This document shows, piece by piece, positions 17,577 to 27,444 of a stretch of DNA of 64,000 bases. The stretch comes from Pseudolabrys sp. (GTDB taxonomy: Bacteria > Pseudomonadota > Alphaproteobacteria > Rhizobiales > Xanthobacteraceae). The stretch covers positions 1 to 64,000 of the forward strand of contig JAURVZ010000037.1 in the NCBI GenBank assembly GCA_030655215.1. Direction: 5' to 3'. How positions within the stretch are numbered: the first letter of the stretch is position 1; each line of letters starts with the position of its first letter. Under the pieces are notes generated by a model, which ran no database searches, was not told where the DNA came from, and worked only from the letters and a program-made list of their open reading frames with translations. A program made the translations under genes and the position numbers.

Positions 17577-18083
17577 ATGACTTTCCCGCAGACAGCCAAG
17601 CGTGCGCTTCAAGTGGCGCTTGTTGGCGTCGCTTTGACGACATCGCTTCCCGCCTTCGCCGCGCCGACGGCCGCAGCGTTGGCGACGGCCGGTGAGATCG
17701 TAAAATTCAGCGGCGCGCTGCCGCTGTTCAATTCGCTGATCCCCGGCGTCGTCGAGCAGTCGAAGATCATTTATCTGCAGCAGAACCCGGGGCTGGCCGG
17801 CGATCTCAATGAAATCGGCAACAGGATGCGCACCGAACTCGCGCCGCGCCTGAACGAACTGACCGCCGAAGTCGCCAAGATCTACGCCGAGGCCTTTACT
17901 GAGCAGGAGCTGAAAGAGCTGCTGGCATTCTACAACTCGGCTGTCGGCAAGAAATTCGTCGCCTCGCAAGAGACGGTGGTCAATTCCAGCCTGCGTTTTG
18001 CGCAGGAGTGGGCCAACAAGCTGTCGGAAGAAGTCACCGCCAAGATGCGCGAAGAGCTCAAGAAAAAGGGCCACACCCTTTAA
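17577..18083 (+). CDS. Exported DUF2059 protein
   Basis: 168-residue exported protein. A clear signal peptide (about 1-29, ending PAFAA) precedes a helical DUF2059 domain with the characteristic EAFTEQELKELLAFYNSAVGKKFVASQ. GGAG lies eight bases before ATG 17577. The family has no known biochemical activity. The gene sits between rpiA and gor on the same strand with short gaps, so it may share their transcript, but I can assign no shared function. Confidence 0.85.
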   Translation: MTFPQTAKRALQVALVGVALTTSLPAFAAPTAAALATAGEIVKFSGALPLFNSLIPGVVEQSKIIYLQQNPGLAGDLNEIGNRMRTELAPRLNELTAEVAKIYAEAFTEQELKELLAFYNSAVGKKFVASQETVVNSSLRFAQEWANKLSEEVTAKMREELKKKGHTL

Positions 18084-18112
18084 GCAACTGCGCTGGGGCG
18101 GGCGGTAAAGCA

Positions 18113-19492
18113 ATGGCAGATAAAGACGTCGATCTCTTCGTCATCGGGGCAGGCTCCGGTGGCGTGCGCGCCGCGCGCATTGCCGCCAGCTATGGCGCGC
18201 GCGTGATGATCGCCGAGGAATTTCGCGTCGGCGGCACCTGCGTCATCCGCGGCTGCGTGCCGAAGAAGCTGCTGGTTTACGCCTCACGTTTTGCCCAGGA
18301 CTTCGAGGACGCCGCCGGCTTTGGCTGGACCGTGCCGGAAAAGCCGACCTTCAGCTGGCCGACCTTGATCGCCAACAAGGACCGCGAGATTGACCGGCTT
18401 GAGGCGGCTTATGTCGCGACGCTGGAGCGCTGGAAGGTGCAGATCGTTCGCGCGCGGGCGGTGATCGAGGATGCGAACACCATCCGCCTGTCGACCGGCG
18501 AGAAAGTGCGCACCAAGACCATCCTGATCGCAACTGGTGGCTGGCCGCATATGGGCCCGAACATTCCCGGCCTCGAACATGTCATCTCGTCGAATGAAGC
18601 GTTTCATTTGGAAGACATGCCGAAGCGCATTGTCATTCAGGGCGGTGGTTATATCGCCGTCGAATTCGCCTGCGTCTTTGCCCGTCTCGGCAGCAAGGTG
18701 ACTCTCGTCTATCGCGGCGAGAACATCCTGCGCGGCTTCGACGACGACATTCGCGAGCATCTCCGTCTTGAGATGCAGGCGCGTGGCATCAAGGTCATTT
18801 GCGGCCACACTGTCGATGCGGTCGAGAAGCAGGGCGACGCGTATCTCAGCAAGTTGTCGGATGGCAGCACGGTTGCCGCCGACAAAGTCATGTTCGCGAT
18901 TGGCCGACGTCCGAACGTCATGGGCATTGGCTGCGAAGCGCTGAAGATGGAATGCCACGAGCACGGCGGCATCGAAGTCGACGAATTTTCGCGCACCTCG
19001 GTGCCGAATGTTTACGCGATTGGCGATGTTACCAACCGTGTCAATCTCACGCCGGTGGCGATCCGCGAAGGCCATGCCTTCGCCGACACCTTGTATGGCG
19101 GCAAGCCGACCACGGTCGATCATCACAACGTGCCGACCGCGGTGTTTTCCGAACCCGAGCTTGGCGTCATCGGCCTGACCGAAGCGCAGGCGCGCGAGCA
19201 GTTCGACACTGACGTTTACAAGACCAGCTTCCGGCCGCTGAAGGCGACCTTGTCCGGACGGGCAGGGCGGGTCTTCATGAAGCTCCTGGTCGACGCCTCA
19301 ACCAACCTCGTCGTCGGCTGCCACATTGCCGGCCCGGATGCCGGCGAAATGATCCAGCTCGTGGCCATTGCCATGAAAATGAAGGCCACCAAGGCCGATT
19401 TCGACGGCACCATGGCGGTTCACCCGACCATGGCCGAGGAACTGGTGACGATGCGCGAAAAGGCCGCCACCTATAAGCGCGGACAGGCCTGA
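18113..19492 (+). CDS. gor: Glutathione-disulfide reductase
   Basis: FAD- and NADPH-dependent flavoprotein that keeps glutathione reduced. Beginning at ATG 18113 it has 459 residues. Features in order: FAD motif GAGSGG (12-17), the redox-active disulfide Cys43-x4-Cys48 (CVIRGC), a second nucleotide-binding GGGYIAVEFA, the FAD-contacting YAIGDV, and the C-terminal dimer-side HPTMAEE with the catalytic His-Glu pair. The cysteine spacing is that of the glutathione/lipoamide family. It would serve the glutathione transferases in this window. Confidence 0.93.
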   Translation: MADKDVDLFVIGAGSGGVRAARIAASYGARVMIAEEFRVGGTCVIRGCVPKKLLVYASRFAQDFEDAAGFGWTVPEKPTFSWPTLIANKDREIDRLEAAYVATLERWKVQIVRARAVIEDANTIRLSTGEKVRTKTILIATGGWPHMGPNIPGLEHVISSNEAFHLEDMPKRIVIQGGGYIAVEFACVFARLGSKVTLVYRGENILRGFDDDIREHLRLEMQARGIKVICGHTVDAVEKQGDAYLSKLSDGSTVAADKVMFAIGRRPNVMGIGCEALKMECHEHGGIEVDEFSRTSVPNVYAIGDVTNRVNLTPVAIREGHAFADTLYGGKPTTVDHHNVPTAVFSEPELGVIGLTEAQAREQFDTDVYKTSFRPLKATLSGRAGRVFMKLLVDASTNLVVGCHIAGPDAGEMIQLVAIAMKMKATKADFDGTMAVHPTMAEELVTMREKAATYKRGQA

Positions 19493-19569
19493 TTCCCCGC
19501 GCCACGGAACGGCTGGCATCCGGCGCCGGGTTTCGTATATAACCCGCGCATCTCGTTGGAGTATTGGCG

Positions 19570-20952
19570 ATGGCCGAACGTTGGACGCCGGATAGCTGGC
19601 GCAAAAAGCCCATTCTGCAGGTTCCGGAATATCCGGACCTTCAGGCGCTGGCCGACACTGAAAAGCAGCTCGCGACCTTTCCGCCGCTGGTTTTTGCTGG
19701 CGAAGCTCGCAATTTGAAGAAAGCGCTCGGCCGCGTGGCGCAGGGCGAAGCCTTCCTGCTGCAGGGCGGCGATTGCGCCGAGAGCTTTGCCGAACACGGC
19801 GCCAACAACATCCGCGATTTCTTCCGCGCCTTCCTGCAAATGGCGATCGTGCTGACCTATGCCGGCGCCTCGCCGGTGGTGAAGGTCGGCCGCGTTGCCG
19901 GCCAGTTCGCCAAGCCGCGCTCGTCCGGCATTGAGAAGAAAGACGGCATCGAACTGCCGAGCTATCGCGGCGACATCATCAATGACATCGCCTTCACCGA
20001 GGAAGCGCGCCGTCCCGATCCGCGCCGCCAGGTCGAAGCCTATCGGCAGTCGGCGGCGACGCTGAACCTGCTGCGCGCTTTCGCCAAGGGCGGCTATGCC
20101 AGCGTCGAGAACGTGCATCAATGGATGCTGCAATCGGTCAGCGATAGTCCGCAGTCGAAGGCGTATTCGGATCTCGCCGACCGCGTCTCCGGTGCGCTCG
20201 ATTTCATGCGCGCTTGCGGACTGACCTTCGCTGTCGACAGTGCGCTCGGCACCACCGATTTCTACACCAGCCATGAGGCACTGCTGCTCGGCTATGAGCA
20301 GGCCTTCACCCGTGTCGATTCAACGACCGGCGACTGGTACGCCACCTCCGGCCACATGATCTGGATCGGCGATCGCACGCGCCAGCACGATCACGCGCAT
20401 ATCGAATGGGCGCGCGGCATCAAGAACCCGCTCGGTCTCAAGTGCGGTCCGTCGCTGAAGGCGGACGATCTGTTGCGTCTGGTCGATACGCTCAATCCGG
20501 ATAACGAACCGGGCAGGCTGACATTGATCGGCCGCTTCGGCGCCGACAAGGTTGGCGATCATCTCCCGGCTTTGGTGCGTGCGCTGAAGCGCGAGGGCAG
20601 GATCGTGCTGTGGTCGTGCGATCCGATGCACGGCAACACCATCACCTCAGCTTCCGGCTACAAGACGCGGCCGTTCGACCTGATCCTGAAGGAAGTGCGC
20701 GCCTTCTTTGACGTGCACGCGGCGGAAGGCACCTATGCCGGCGGCGTGCATCTGGAGATGACCGGGCAGAACGTCACCGAATGCACCGGCGGGGCGCGCG
20801 CCATTTCCGACAGCGATCTCAACGACCGCTATCACACGGTTTGCGATCCGCGCCTGAATGCCGAGCAGGCCATCGACATGGCCTTCCTATTGGCCGACCT
20901 GCTCAAGAAAGAGCGCGGCGCCAAGCCGATCCGGCAGGTTTCGGGTCTGTGA
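19570..20952 (+). CDS. aroG: 3-deoxy-7-phosphoheptulonate synthase, class II
   Basis: First enzyme of the shikimate pathway, joining phosphoenolpyruvate and erythrose 4-phosphate. The 460-residue sequence is of the plant-like class II, with [35 protein letters not shown] and [18 protein letters not shown] at 19570 has GGAG eight bases upstream; an in-frame TTG six bases earlier is too near that site. Its TGA overlaps the GTG of nadE (GTGA), so the two are translationally coupled. Confidence 0.93.
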   Translation: MAERWTPDSWRKKPILQVPEYPDLQALADTEKQLATFPPLVFAGEARNLKKALGRVAQGEAFLLQGGDCAESFAEHGANNIRDFFRAFLQMAIVLTYAGASPVVKVGRVAGQFAKPRSSGIEKKDGIELPSYRGDIINDIAFTEEARRPDPRRQVEAYRQSAATLNLLRAFAKGGYASVENVHQWMLQSVSDSPQSKAYSDLADRVSGALDFMRACGLTFAVDSALGTTDFYTSHEALLLGYEQAFTRVDSTTGDWYATSGHMIWIGDRTRQHDHAHIEWARGIKNPLGLKCGPSLKADDLLRLVDTLNPDNEPGRLTLIGRFGADKVGDHLPALVRALKREGRIVLWSCDPMHGNTITSASGYKTRPFDLILKEVRAFFDVHAAEGTYAGGVHLEMTGQNVTECTGGARAISDSDLNDRYHTVCDPRLNAEQAIDMAFLLADLLKKERGAKPIRQVSGL

Positions 20953-22691
20953 GCGACCGCCCGGCGGATACACTGGCGATCTGCTGCGCGCAACTCAACG
21001 CGACGGTCGGCGATGTCGCCGGCAATGCCGCCAAGGTGCGCCGCGCCCGCGATGAGGCCGCTACGCAGGGCGCTGACCTCGTCGTCTTTCCCGAACTGTT
21101 CATTGCCGGCTATCCGCCGGAAGATCTCGTGCTCAAGCCGGCCTTTCAGGCGGCCTGCCGCGCCGAGATCGAGAAGCTGGCGCGTGAGACAGCTTCCGGC
21201 GGTCCGGCATTGCTTGTCGGTACGCCCTGGGTCGATGACGGCAAACTCTACAATGCGGTGGCGCTGCTCGATGGCGGCACGATTGCCGCGCTGCGCTTCA
21301 AGGTCGATCTGCCGAACTATGGCGTGTTCGACGAGAAGCGTGTCTTCGCCGCTGGCCCGATGCCGGGCCCGATTAGCGTCAAGGGTGTCCGCCTCGGCGT
21401 GCCGATCTGCGAGGACATCTGGGGCGGCGACGTCGTCGAATGTCTCGCTGAGACCGGCGCGGAAATCCTGCTGGTGCCGAACGGATCGCCATACTGGCGG
21501 CAGAAGGATGACGAGCGCCTCAACATCGTGGTGGCGCGCGTCACCGAGCACGATTTGCCGATGATTTATGTCAATCAGATCGGCGGACAGGACGAATTGA
21601 TTTTCGATGGCGCCTCGTTCGGCCTGAATGCCGATCGCTCGCTGGCCTTTCAGATGGCGGCCTTTGAGGAAGCCATTGTCACGACGCACTGGGTGCGCGA
21701 CGGCGCGACCTGGGTTTGCGAAAACGGCGTGACGGTGCCGCCGGTCGATGGCGACCACGGCGATTATGCGGCTTGTGTGTTGGGCCTGCGCGATTACGTC
21801 AACAAGAACGGATTTCCCGGTGTCGTGCTCGGGCTGTCCGGCGGCATCGACTCGGCCTTGGTGGCGGCGATGGCTGTCGATGCGCTGGGCCCTGAGCGCG
21901 TGCGCTGCGTGATGATGCCGTACAAATACACCGCGCAGGAATCGCTCGACGATGCAGCGCTCTGCGCCAAGGCGCTCGGCGTTGCGTATGAGATTTTGCC
22001 GATTGCATCGGCAGTCGAAGGTTTGGAAGCTGCGCTGGCCAGTGCTTTTACCGGCACCAAGCGCGACGTCACCGAGGAAAACCTGCAGTCGCGCGCGCGC
22101 GGCACGATACTGATGGCAATCTCCAACAAGTTTAATCTGATGGTCGTCACCACCGGCAACAAGTCGGAAATGTCGGTCGGCTATGCCACGCTCTATGGCG
22201 ACATGAATGGCGGCTTCAACCCGATCAAGGATCTCTACAAGCTCGAAGTGTTTCGCCTGTCGCGCCTGCGCAATGCGTGGAAGCCGAATGATGCGCTCGG
22301 TCCCGATGGCATCGTCATCCCCGAGAACATCATCACAAGGCCGCCGACCGCGGAATTGCGTGAGAACCAGAAGGACGAGGACTCGCTGCCGCCTTACACG
22401 ATCCTCGATCCGATCCTCGAGCGCTTGGTCGAGCGAGAAGAGCCGATCTCGACCATCATTGCCGCCGGCTTTGAGCGCGACACGGTGGTGCGTATCGAGC
22501 GTCTGCTCGCTATTGCCGAATACAAGCGCCGTCAGGCGGCGCCGGGTGTGAAGGTGACGTTGAAGAACTTCGGCCGCGACCGGCGTTATCCGATCACCAA
22601 CCGCTTCCGCGATCCCGGCACGCCATTGCCGGCGCCGGATACATCGCTGGTCACCGGCCAGCCGGTAAAGACGGAAGCCTTCGACTTCTAA
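20949..22691 (+). CDS. nadE: Glutamine-dependent NAD+ synthetase
   Basis: Last step of NAD synthesis, amidating nicotinate adenine dinucleotide with glutamine-derived ammonia. The N-terminal nitrilase-like glutaminase has the triad Glu49, Lys118 and Cys154 (VPICEDIWG). The C-terminal synthetase has the pyrophosphate loop LGLSGGIDS (297-302 for SGGIDS) and the [12 protein letters not shown] segment. The GTG start at 20949 overlaps the aroG stop and gives 580 residues, the family length. An upstream in-frame extension to 20781 lies inside aroG and is rejected. The stop overlaps the convergent DUF2865 gene by four bases. Confidence 0.94.
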   Translation: MSDRPADTLAICCAQLNATVGDVAGNAAKVRRARDEAATQGADLVVFPELFIAGYPPEDLVLKPAFQAACRAEIEKLARETASGGPALLVGTPWVDDGKLYNAVALLDGGTIAALRFKVDLPNYGVFDEKRVFAAGPMPGPISVKGVRLGVPICEDIWGGDVVECLAETGAEILLVPNGSPYWRQKDDERLNIVVARVTEHDLPMIYVNQIGGQDELIFDGASFGLNADRSLAFQMAAFEEAIVTTHWVRDGATWVCENGVTVPPVDGDHGDYAACVLGLRDYVNKNGFPGVVLGLSGGIDSALVAAMAVDALGPERVRCVMMPYKYTAQESLDDAALCAKALGVAYEILPIASAVEGLEAALASAFTGTKRDVTEENLQSRARGTILMAISNKFNLMVVTTGNKSEMSVGYATLYGDMNGGFNPIKDLYKLEVFRLSRLRNAWKPNDALGPDGIVIPENIITRPPTAELRENQKDEDSLPPYTILDPILERLVEREEPISTIIAAGFERDTVVRIERLLAIAEYKRRQAAPGVKVTLKNFGRDRRYPITNRFRDPGTPLPAPDTSLVTGQPVKTEAFDF

Positions 22692-23764
22692 CGTGCCGGC
22701 AGGAACGTCGGGCCGACGGTACGCACGTCGCGCTTGGCGTCGCTCTCGGCCGGTGCTTGCGCCGCAGGCTGCTGTGCCGGTGTCGAAGCATTGGTCGGCG
22801 CGCGCGGATCGCGGCGGATCGGTTTGCCGTCAGGTCCGGTGCGCGGCAGCGACATCTGCTTGGCATTCTGCTCGGTGACAACAACATCGCCCGGCGCCAG
22901 GGTCTGGTCGCCGCCCAATGTCCTCAGCGCATTGGCCCAGCTTTCGCCCGGCCGGCGGCAGCCGCAAGCCGGGGTCATCGCCTTGCGATAGGCGAAGGCA
23001 TTCGGCAGCGACGTGTAAGCCGCGCCGCTCAGCGACACCGCCTGCGACACTTCCTCGCCCGGGTTGTGATAGGTGTAGAGCGACACTTCCGCCGCCGGGC
23101 ACATGCGCTGGCAGGTCTGCTCGTCGCTGCTGAACCGCTCGGACGTCGTCTGGTACGAGATCGGGAAGTAATAGCCATCGCACGACCGGACGCAGATGGT
23201 GCGGTAGGTGCCGCCCATTTGACCGGGGGCCGAAGTGGAGAGGCTACCGGGACCGCTCTCGGCGCCGGGGCCGAACAGCCGGTCAAAGAAGCCGCCTTGC
23301 TGGCCTTGCAGCGCCGCCTGGCGATATTGCGGACCGCAATTATTGTCGCCGAGCGAGATCAGCAGCGATGTGCGTTGCGCCGCGCGTTCGGCACTGCCGC
23401 CATTGAGTTGTTCAAACTCGACCTGCAGGCGCTCGAGCGCATTGCGCTGCTGGCCGATCTGCCGGTTGATGCCGGTACACTGCGGCGGCGGCTGGCTGAA
23501 GATCGAGAAGAAGCCTGAGCTTTCGCAATTGTTGCGGCGGCCTTGCTCGACCAGGCGGTCGACTTCGCCCTGCATCCGGTTGATGCCGTCTTCGGCGCGC
23601 CGGATGCGCTCGGCGCGGGCCGGATCGCCATTGCCGCGGTCGATCGAGGTCAACTGGGTTTCCAGCCGCTGGCAGGTCGGGCTGCCGGCCTGCGCGAATG
23701 CCGCGCTCGAGGCCGAAAGGCCGATCGCGGTTGCCGCCAGCAGTGTCAAAGCACATCGGTTCAT
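22688..23764 (-). CDS. Exported DUF2865 protein
   Basis: 358-residue exported protein with a signal peptide ending in SSAAFAQA (about 1-26). A Cys-containing, coil-rich middle (about 30-130) is followed by the DUF2865 core with paired cysteines: ICVRSCDGYYFPIS, CQRMCPAAEV and ACGCRRP. The C terminus is Pro/Ala-rich. This domain is found mainly in Hyphomicrobiales and has no assigned role; the many cysteines suggest a periplasmic disulfide-stabilised fold. It lies nine bases downstream of the DMT transporter gene. Confidence 0.85.
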   Translation of the reverse strand: MNRCALTLLAATAIGLSASSAAFAQAGSPTCQRLETQLTSIDRGNGDPARAERIRRAEDGINRMQGEVDRLVEQGRRNNCESSGFFSIFSQPPPQCTGINRQIGQQRNALERLQVEFEQLNGGSAERAAQRTSLLISLGDNNCGPQYRQAALQGQQGGFFDRLFGPGAESGPGSLSTSAPGQMGGTYRTICVRSCDGYYFPISYQTTSERFSSDEQTCQRMCPAAEVSLYTYHNPGEEVSQAVSLSGAAYTSLPNAFAYRKAMTPACGCRRPGESWANALRTLGGDQTLAPGDVVVTEQNAKQMSLPRTGPDGKPIRRDPRAPTNASTPAQQPAAQAPAESDAKRDVRTVGPTFLPAR

Positions 23765-23773
23765 GGCGATACT

Positions 23774-24676
23774 CTAGTCCGGAAACACCGGTTTTGCGAG
23801 GCTGTCCCTCGCCTTGGCGTGTTCGGAACGCAGGTTCCAGATCACGCCGGCGACGATAATCAGGGCGCCGAGCAAAACGAAAATATCAAGCGTTTCGCCG
23901 TAAAATGCCCAGCCGACCACGGCAATCAGCGGAATGCGCATGAAGTCCAGTGGCACGACCAGCGTGGCATCGCCCGCCCGGAAGGCATTACTAAGGCAGT
24001 AATGCGACGTCAGGCCGCCAATGCCGACCGCCAGCGCGGGCACGAGGTCGATCCACTGCATATTCAGGAAATTGCCTGGGCTGCTGCCGAGCAGAGACAG
24101 CGGAAACTGGATCACCGCCATCCAGAAGATGATGGCGAAGGTAGTCTCCGTCGTGGTCAGTTTCTTGGTGGCGATCATGATGACGGCGTAGCCGAAGGCC
24201 GCCGCCAGGACGAGCATCGCCGCCGGATTGAAGTCGGCGATGCCGGGCCGCAGGATGACCAGCACGCCGATCAGGCCGAAGACGACGACGCCGATCCGGC
24301 TCGGCGTCAGCTTTTCCGCCAGAAGCCAGACCGCGAGCAGGGCGGTCCAGGCCGGCATCGTGAACTCGAGCGCGAACACCATGGCGAGCGGCAACATGGT
24401 CAGGCTCACAGCCCATGCGAATTGCGCGATGTAATGCACGACGTTGCGGAACGTGTGCAGCGCCATGCGATGCGGCCGTGTGTATTTCCGCAATTCGGGG
24501 CGCACGGCAAGAAGCAGGCACAACACCAGCAGCGCGACGCCGCTGCGGATGGCGAGAATTTCAAAGATGCTCAGACCGCCCTTGGACAATTCGCGGATCG
24601 ACACAGCCATCATCGAAAATGACAGCAGGGCGCCGATCATCCAAAGGACGACCCGGACAAGCTTGGAAGGATTCAC
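23774..24676 (-). CDS. DMT-superfamily (EamA) transporter
   Basis: Inner-membrane protein of 300 residues with about ten hydrophobic segments in two EamA repeats, typical of drug/metabolite exporters. The first repeat spans about residues 8-140 and the second about 150-285. The substrate is unpredictable; amino-acid or metabolite efflux is usual for the family. The gene is on the same strand as maiA, 68 bases downstream, and directly ahead of the DUF2865 gene. Confidence 0.85.
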   Translation of the reverse strand: MNPSKLVRVVLWMIGALLSFSMMAVSIRELSKGGLSIFEILAIRSGVALLVLCLLLAVRPELRKYTRPHRMALHTFRNVVHYIAQFAWAVSLTMLPLAMVFALEFTMPAWTALLAVWLLAEKLTPSRIGVVVFGLIGVLVILRPGIADFNPAAMLVLAAAFGYAVIMIATKKLTTTETTFAIIFWMAVIQFPLSLLGSSPGNFLNMQWIDLVPALAVGIGGLTSHYCLSNAFRAGDATLVVPLDFMRIPLIAVVGWAFYGETLDIFVLLGALIIVAGVIWNLRSEHAKARDSLAKPVFPD

Positions 24677-24744
24677 GGCGTTGATCGCTATTATTGTTGA
24701 GAGGGCGTTTCCGGCGCCCCGTCTAGCAGGCGATCACCGCCGCG

Positions 24745-25386
24745 TCACTCGGCATCGGGCTGGTTTTCCGGCCGCGCTTTGTCGAAGGCCGGCAGCTTGT
24801 TGCAAGCCGCTTCGACAGCAAGAATTTTCGGAAACGCGTCGAGCGGAACCTTGAGCCGGCGCGCGTTGTAAACCTGCGGCACCAGGCAGATATCGGCCAA
24901 CGTCACATGCGCGCCGCAGGTGTACGGGCCGGGCGTGATCATCGCTTCGAGTGCAGTGAAGCCTTCGATCACCCAGTGATGATACCAGGCATCGATATCG
25001 GGCTGCTCATGCTTCAGCGTGCGCTTGAGATATTGCAGTGCAACGAGATTATTGAGCGGATGAATATCGCAAGCGATGAGCTGTGAGATGGCGCGGACCT
25101 TGGCGCGCGCCAGCGCATCGGCCGGCAGTAGCGCCGGTTCAGGATTGATCTCATCAATGTATTCGATGATCGCCAGCGACTGCGTGAGAACGTCGCCGCT
25201 CGACAATTGCAGCGCCGGCACCCGCATCTGCGGATTGACCGCCTTGAACTCCGGGGAGCGCTGGTGACCGCCGTCCTTGGTCAGATGGATCGACGTCATC
25301 TCATAGGGCAAGCCCTTGAGATTAAGCGCGATGCGAACGCGATAGGCGGCGGACGAGCGGAAATACGAATAGAGCTTCACAAGCAT
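24745..25386 (-). CDS. maiA: Maleylacetoacetate isomerase
   Basis: Zeta-class glutathione transferase that converts maleylacetoacetate to fumarylacetoacetate in tyrosine/homogentisate breakdown. The 213-residue protein carries the zeta motif SSAAYRVRIAL (the SSCxWRVRIAL position, here with Ala instead of Cys), PQMRVPAL and LAIIEYIDE. Next to marR and divergent from hmgA-fahA, its place matches the pathway exactly. The Ser-Ser-Ala motif keeps the catalytic Ser. Confidence 0.92.
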   Translation of the reverse strand: MLVKLYSYFRSSAAYRVRIALNLKGLPYEMTSIHLTKDGGHQRSPEFKAVNPQMRVPALQLSSGDVLTQSLAIIEYIDEINPEPALLPADALARAKVRAISQLIACDIHPLNNLVALQYLKRTLKHEQPDIDAWYHHWVIEGFTALEAMITPGPYTCGAHVTLADICLVPQVYNARRLKVPLDAFPKILAVEAACNKLPAFDKARPENQPDAE

Positions 25387-25419
25387 ACCCCGGCAGTTTT
25401 TGGGAAACGTTGGGGCAAA

Positions 25420-25938
25420 CTATCCGGGATTGCCGCGTTTGGCGATATCGGCGGCGATCTGCGTTGAGCGCTCGGTCAGCTTGGCAAGCGCACGGAATAG
25501 GGCGGCGCGGTCGGCCGGTTCGATCGTTTCCATCACCTGCCGGGCGAACTCCAGCGCACCGGGGGCGAGGTCGCTGTAAATGTCACGCCCGGCCGGCGTC
25601 AGCGACAGGAAGGCCTCGCGCAGGTCATCCCGGTTGGCGCGGCGGACGACCAGCTTGCGCCGCTCCAACATCGCCACTGCGCGCGACACCTTGGTCTTGT
25701 GCATGTGGCTGTGCAGGCCGATCGCCTTGGCGGTCATCATGCCGAACTCGCCGAGGGTGACCAGAACGCGCCATTCCGGAACGCCGATCTTGTGCCGCGC
25801 CGAATAAATCGCCGACAGCGCGTTGGAAACAGTGTTGGCGCAGACATTGAGGCGGTAAGGCAGGAACTCGTCGAGCTTGAGCGCCGCTTCGGCACGGCCC
25901 GACGGGGCGGGCATTGCTGTAAGGCTTTGGTCGGTCAT
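25420..25938 (-). CDS. MarR-family regulator of the homogentisate cluster
   Basis: 172-residue winged-helix regulator. The core (about residues 35-165) has the MarR helix-turn-helix (VTLGEFGMMTAKAIGLHSHMHKTKVSRAVAMLE, read as segments) and wing (RDDLREAFLSLTPAGRDIY). It starts a two-gene minus-strand unit with maiA, 33 bases downstream, and is divergent from hmgA. It most likely represses both units until an aromatic intermediate binds. A candidate operator is at 26039-26051. Confidence 0.9.
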   Translation of the reverse strand: MTDQSLTAMPAPSGRAEAALKLDEFLPYRLNVCANTVSNALSAIYSARHKIGVPEWRVLVTLGEFGMMTAKAIGLHSHMHKTKVSRAVAMLERRKLVVRRANRDDLREAFLSLTPAGRDIYSDLAPGALEFARQVMETIEPADRAALFRALAKLTERSTQIAADIAKRGNPG

Positions 25939-26038
25939 GGGAACTGCCGCATTCTTTTCGTGTCGGCGGGGCCACGTGATGCCCCCACCTTATCGCGGCG
26001 CCGACTTTGACCGAAACGGCCGCTTCGCGCAACCAGAC

Positions 26039-26051
26039 TAGAAATGTTCTA
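26039..26051. promoter_or_regulatory. Candidate MarR operator between marR and hmgA
   Basis: A perfect inverted repeat TAGAA-ATG-TTCTA lies in the 189-base divergent spacer, 101 bases from the marR start and 77 from the hmgA start. Size and symmetry fit a MarR dimer site. No experiment or conservation check supports it here. Confidence 0.4.
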
Positions 26052-26127
26052 AGCTGTTGCTTGCCGGCCGATCTTGGTTACAGTGGCAACTGCCGCTAGG
26101 CTTTGGAAAAATACGGGAGGTCTGCGG

Positions 26128-27438
26128 ATGGCAACGGCATACATGTCGGGCTTCGGCAACAGTTTCGAGACCGAGGCGCTGCCTGGCGCGCTGCCGGTCG
26201 GCCGCAATTCACCGCAAAAGGTCAATTATGGGCTTTATGCCGAGCAGCTCTCCGGTTCGGCCTTTACCGCGCCGCGCGCCGCCAATGAGCGCTCCTGGCT
26301 CTATCGCATCCGCCCGACCGTGCGGTACATGGCGCGTTTCAAGCGGGTCGACAAAGGCTACATCCGCACCGCGCCAGCGCGCGAGGACGGCGATGTGCCG
26401 ATCGGCCCGATGCGCTGGTCGCCGGTGCCGATGCCGGCCGGCAAGCTGACATTCCTCAACGGGCTACACACCATCACCACGGCGGGCGACGCCGAAACGC
26501 TGACCGGCATGGCCAGCCACTTGCTGTTCATCACCTCGTCGATGACGCGCGAGCACATCTCCAACGCTGACGGCGAATTCCTCATCGTCGCCCAGGAAGG
26601 TCAACTGCGCTTCCGCACTGAGTTCGGTGTCATCGACATCGAGCCCGGCGAAATCTGCATCATCCCACGCGGCATCGTCTTCCGCGTCGAACTGATCGGC
26701 GGCCCGGCGCGCGCCTATGTCTGCGAAAATTACGGTGGCGGCTTCACGCTGCCGGATCGCGGCCCGATCGGAGCCAATTGCCTGGCCAATCCGCGCGACT
26801 TCCTCGCACCCGTTGCTTCTTACGAAGATATCGAAGGGCCGCACAGCCTGTTCGTGAAGTGGGGCGGCGAACTGCACAAGACCGAGATCGCGCAATCGCC
26901 GCTCGATGTCGTTGCCTGGCACGGCAATTACTATCCGTACAAATATGATCTGCGCCGTTATTCGCCGGTTGGCGCCATTGGCTTTGATCATCCGGATCCG
27001 TCCATCTTCACCGTGTTGACAGCGCCGTCGGAGACGCCGGGCACGGCGAATGTCGACTTCGTTATTTTCCCCGAGCGCTGGCTGGTCGGCGAAAACACGT
27101 TCCGGCCGCCCTGGTATCACCGCAACATCATGTCCGAGTTCATGGGGCTGGTGTACGGCGTTTATGACGCCAAGCCGGAGGGCTTCGTGCCCGGCGGTTT
27201 CAGCCTGCATAACCAGATGTTGCCGCACGGGCCGGATGCCGATGCCTTCGAGCACGCCAGCAATGCCGAACTGAAGCCGGTCAAGCTGACCAATACCCTG
27301 GCTTTCATGTTCGAGACGCGTTTCCGCCAGCGTGTTACCGAATATGCCGCCGGCCTCGCTTCGCGGCAGGAAAATTACATTGATTGTTGGAGCGGCTTGA
27401 AAAAGCACTTCGATCCCGAGCAACGCGAACCGAAGTAG
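26128..27438 (+). CDS. hmgA: Homogentisate 1,2-dioxygenase
   Basis: Iron(II) ring-cleavage enzyme opening homogentisate to maleylacetoacetate. From ATG 26128, with GGGAGG upstream, it has 436 residues. The N terminus has the family [18 protein letters not shown]. The cupin-like active-site region holds the His/Glu ligands around [33 protein letters not shown] and FRPPWYHRN. It heads a six-gene operon with very short gaps (6, 22, 2, 0 and -1 bases). An open frame to 26074 is not needed. Confidence 0.96.
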   Translation: MATAYMSGFGNSFETEALPGALPVGRNSPQKVNYGLYAEQLSGSAFTAPRAANERSWLYRIRPTVRYMARFKRVDKGYIRTAPAREDGDVPIGPMRWSPVPMPAGKLTFLNGLHTITTAGDAETLTGMASHLLFITSSMTREHISNADGEFLIVAQEGQLRFRTEFGVIDIEPGEICIIPRGIVFRVELIGGPARAYVCENYGGGFTLPDRGPIGANCLANPRDFLAPVASYEDIEGPHSLFVKWGGELHKTEIAQSPLDVVAWHGNYYPYKYDLRRYSPVGAIGFDHPDPSIFTVLTAPSETPGTANVDFVIFPERWLVGENTFRPPWYHRNIMSEFMGLVYGVYDAKPEGFVPGGFSLHNQMLPHGPDADAFEHASNAELKPVKLTNTLAFMFETRFRQRVTEYAAGLASRQENYIDCWSGLKKHFDPEQREPK

Positions 27439-27444
27439 ACAGTC

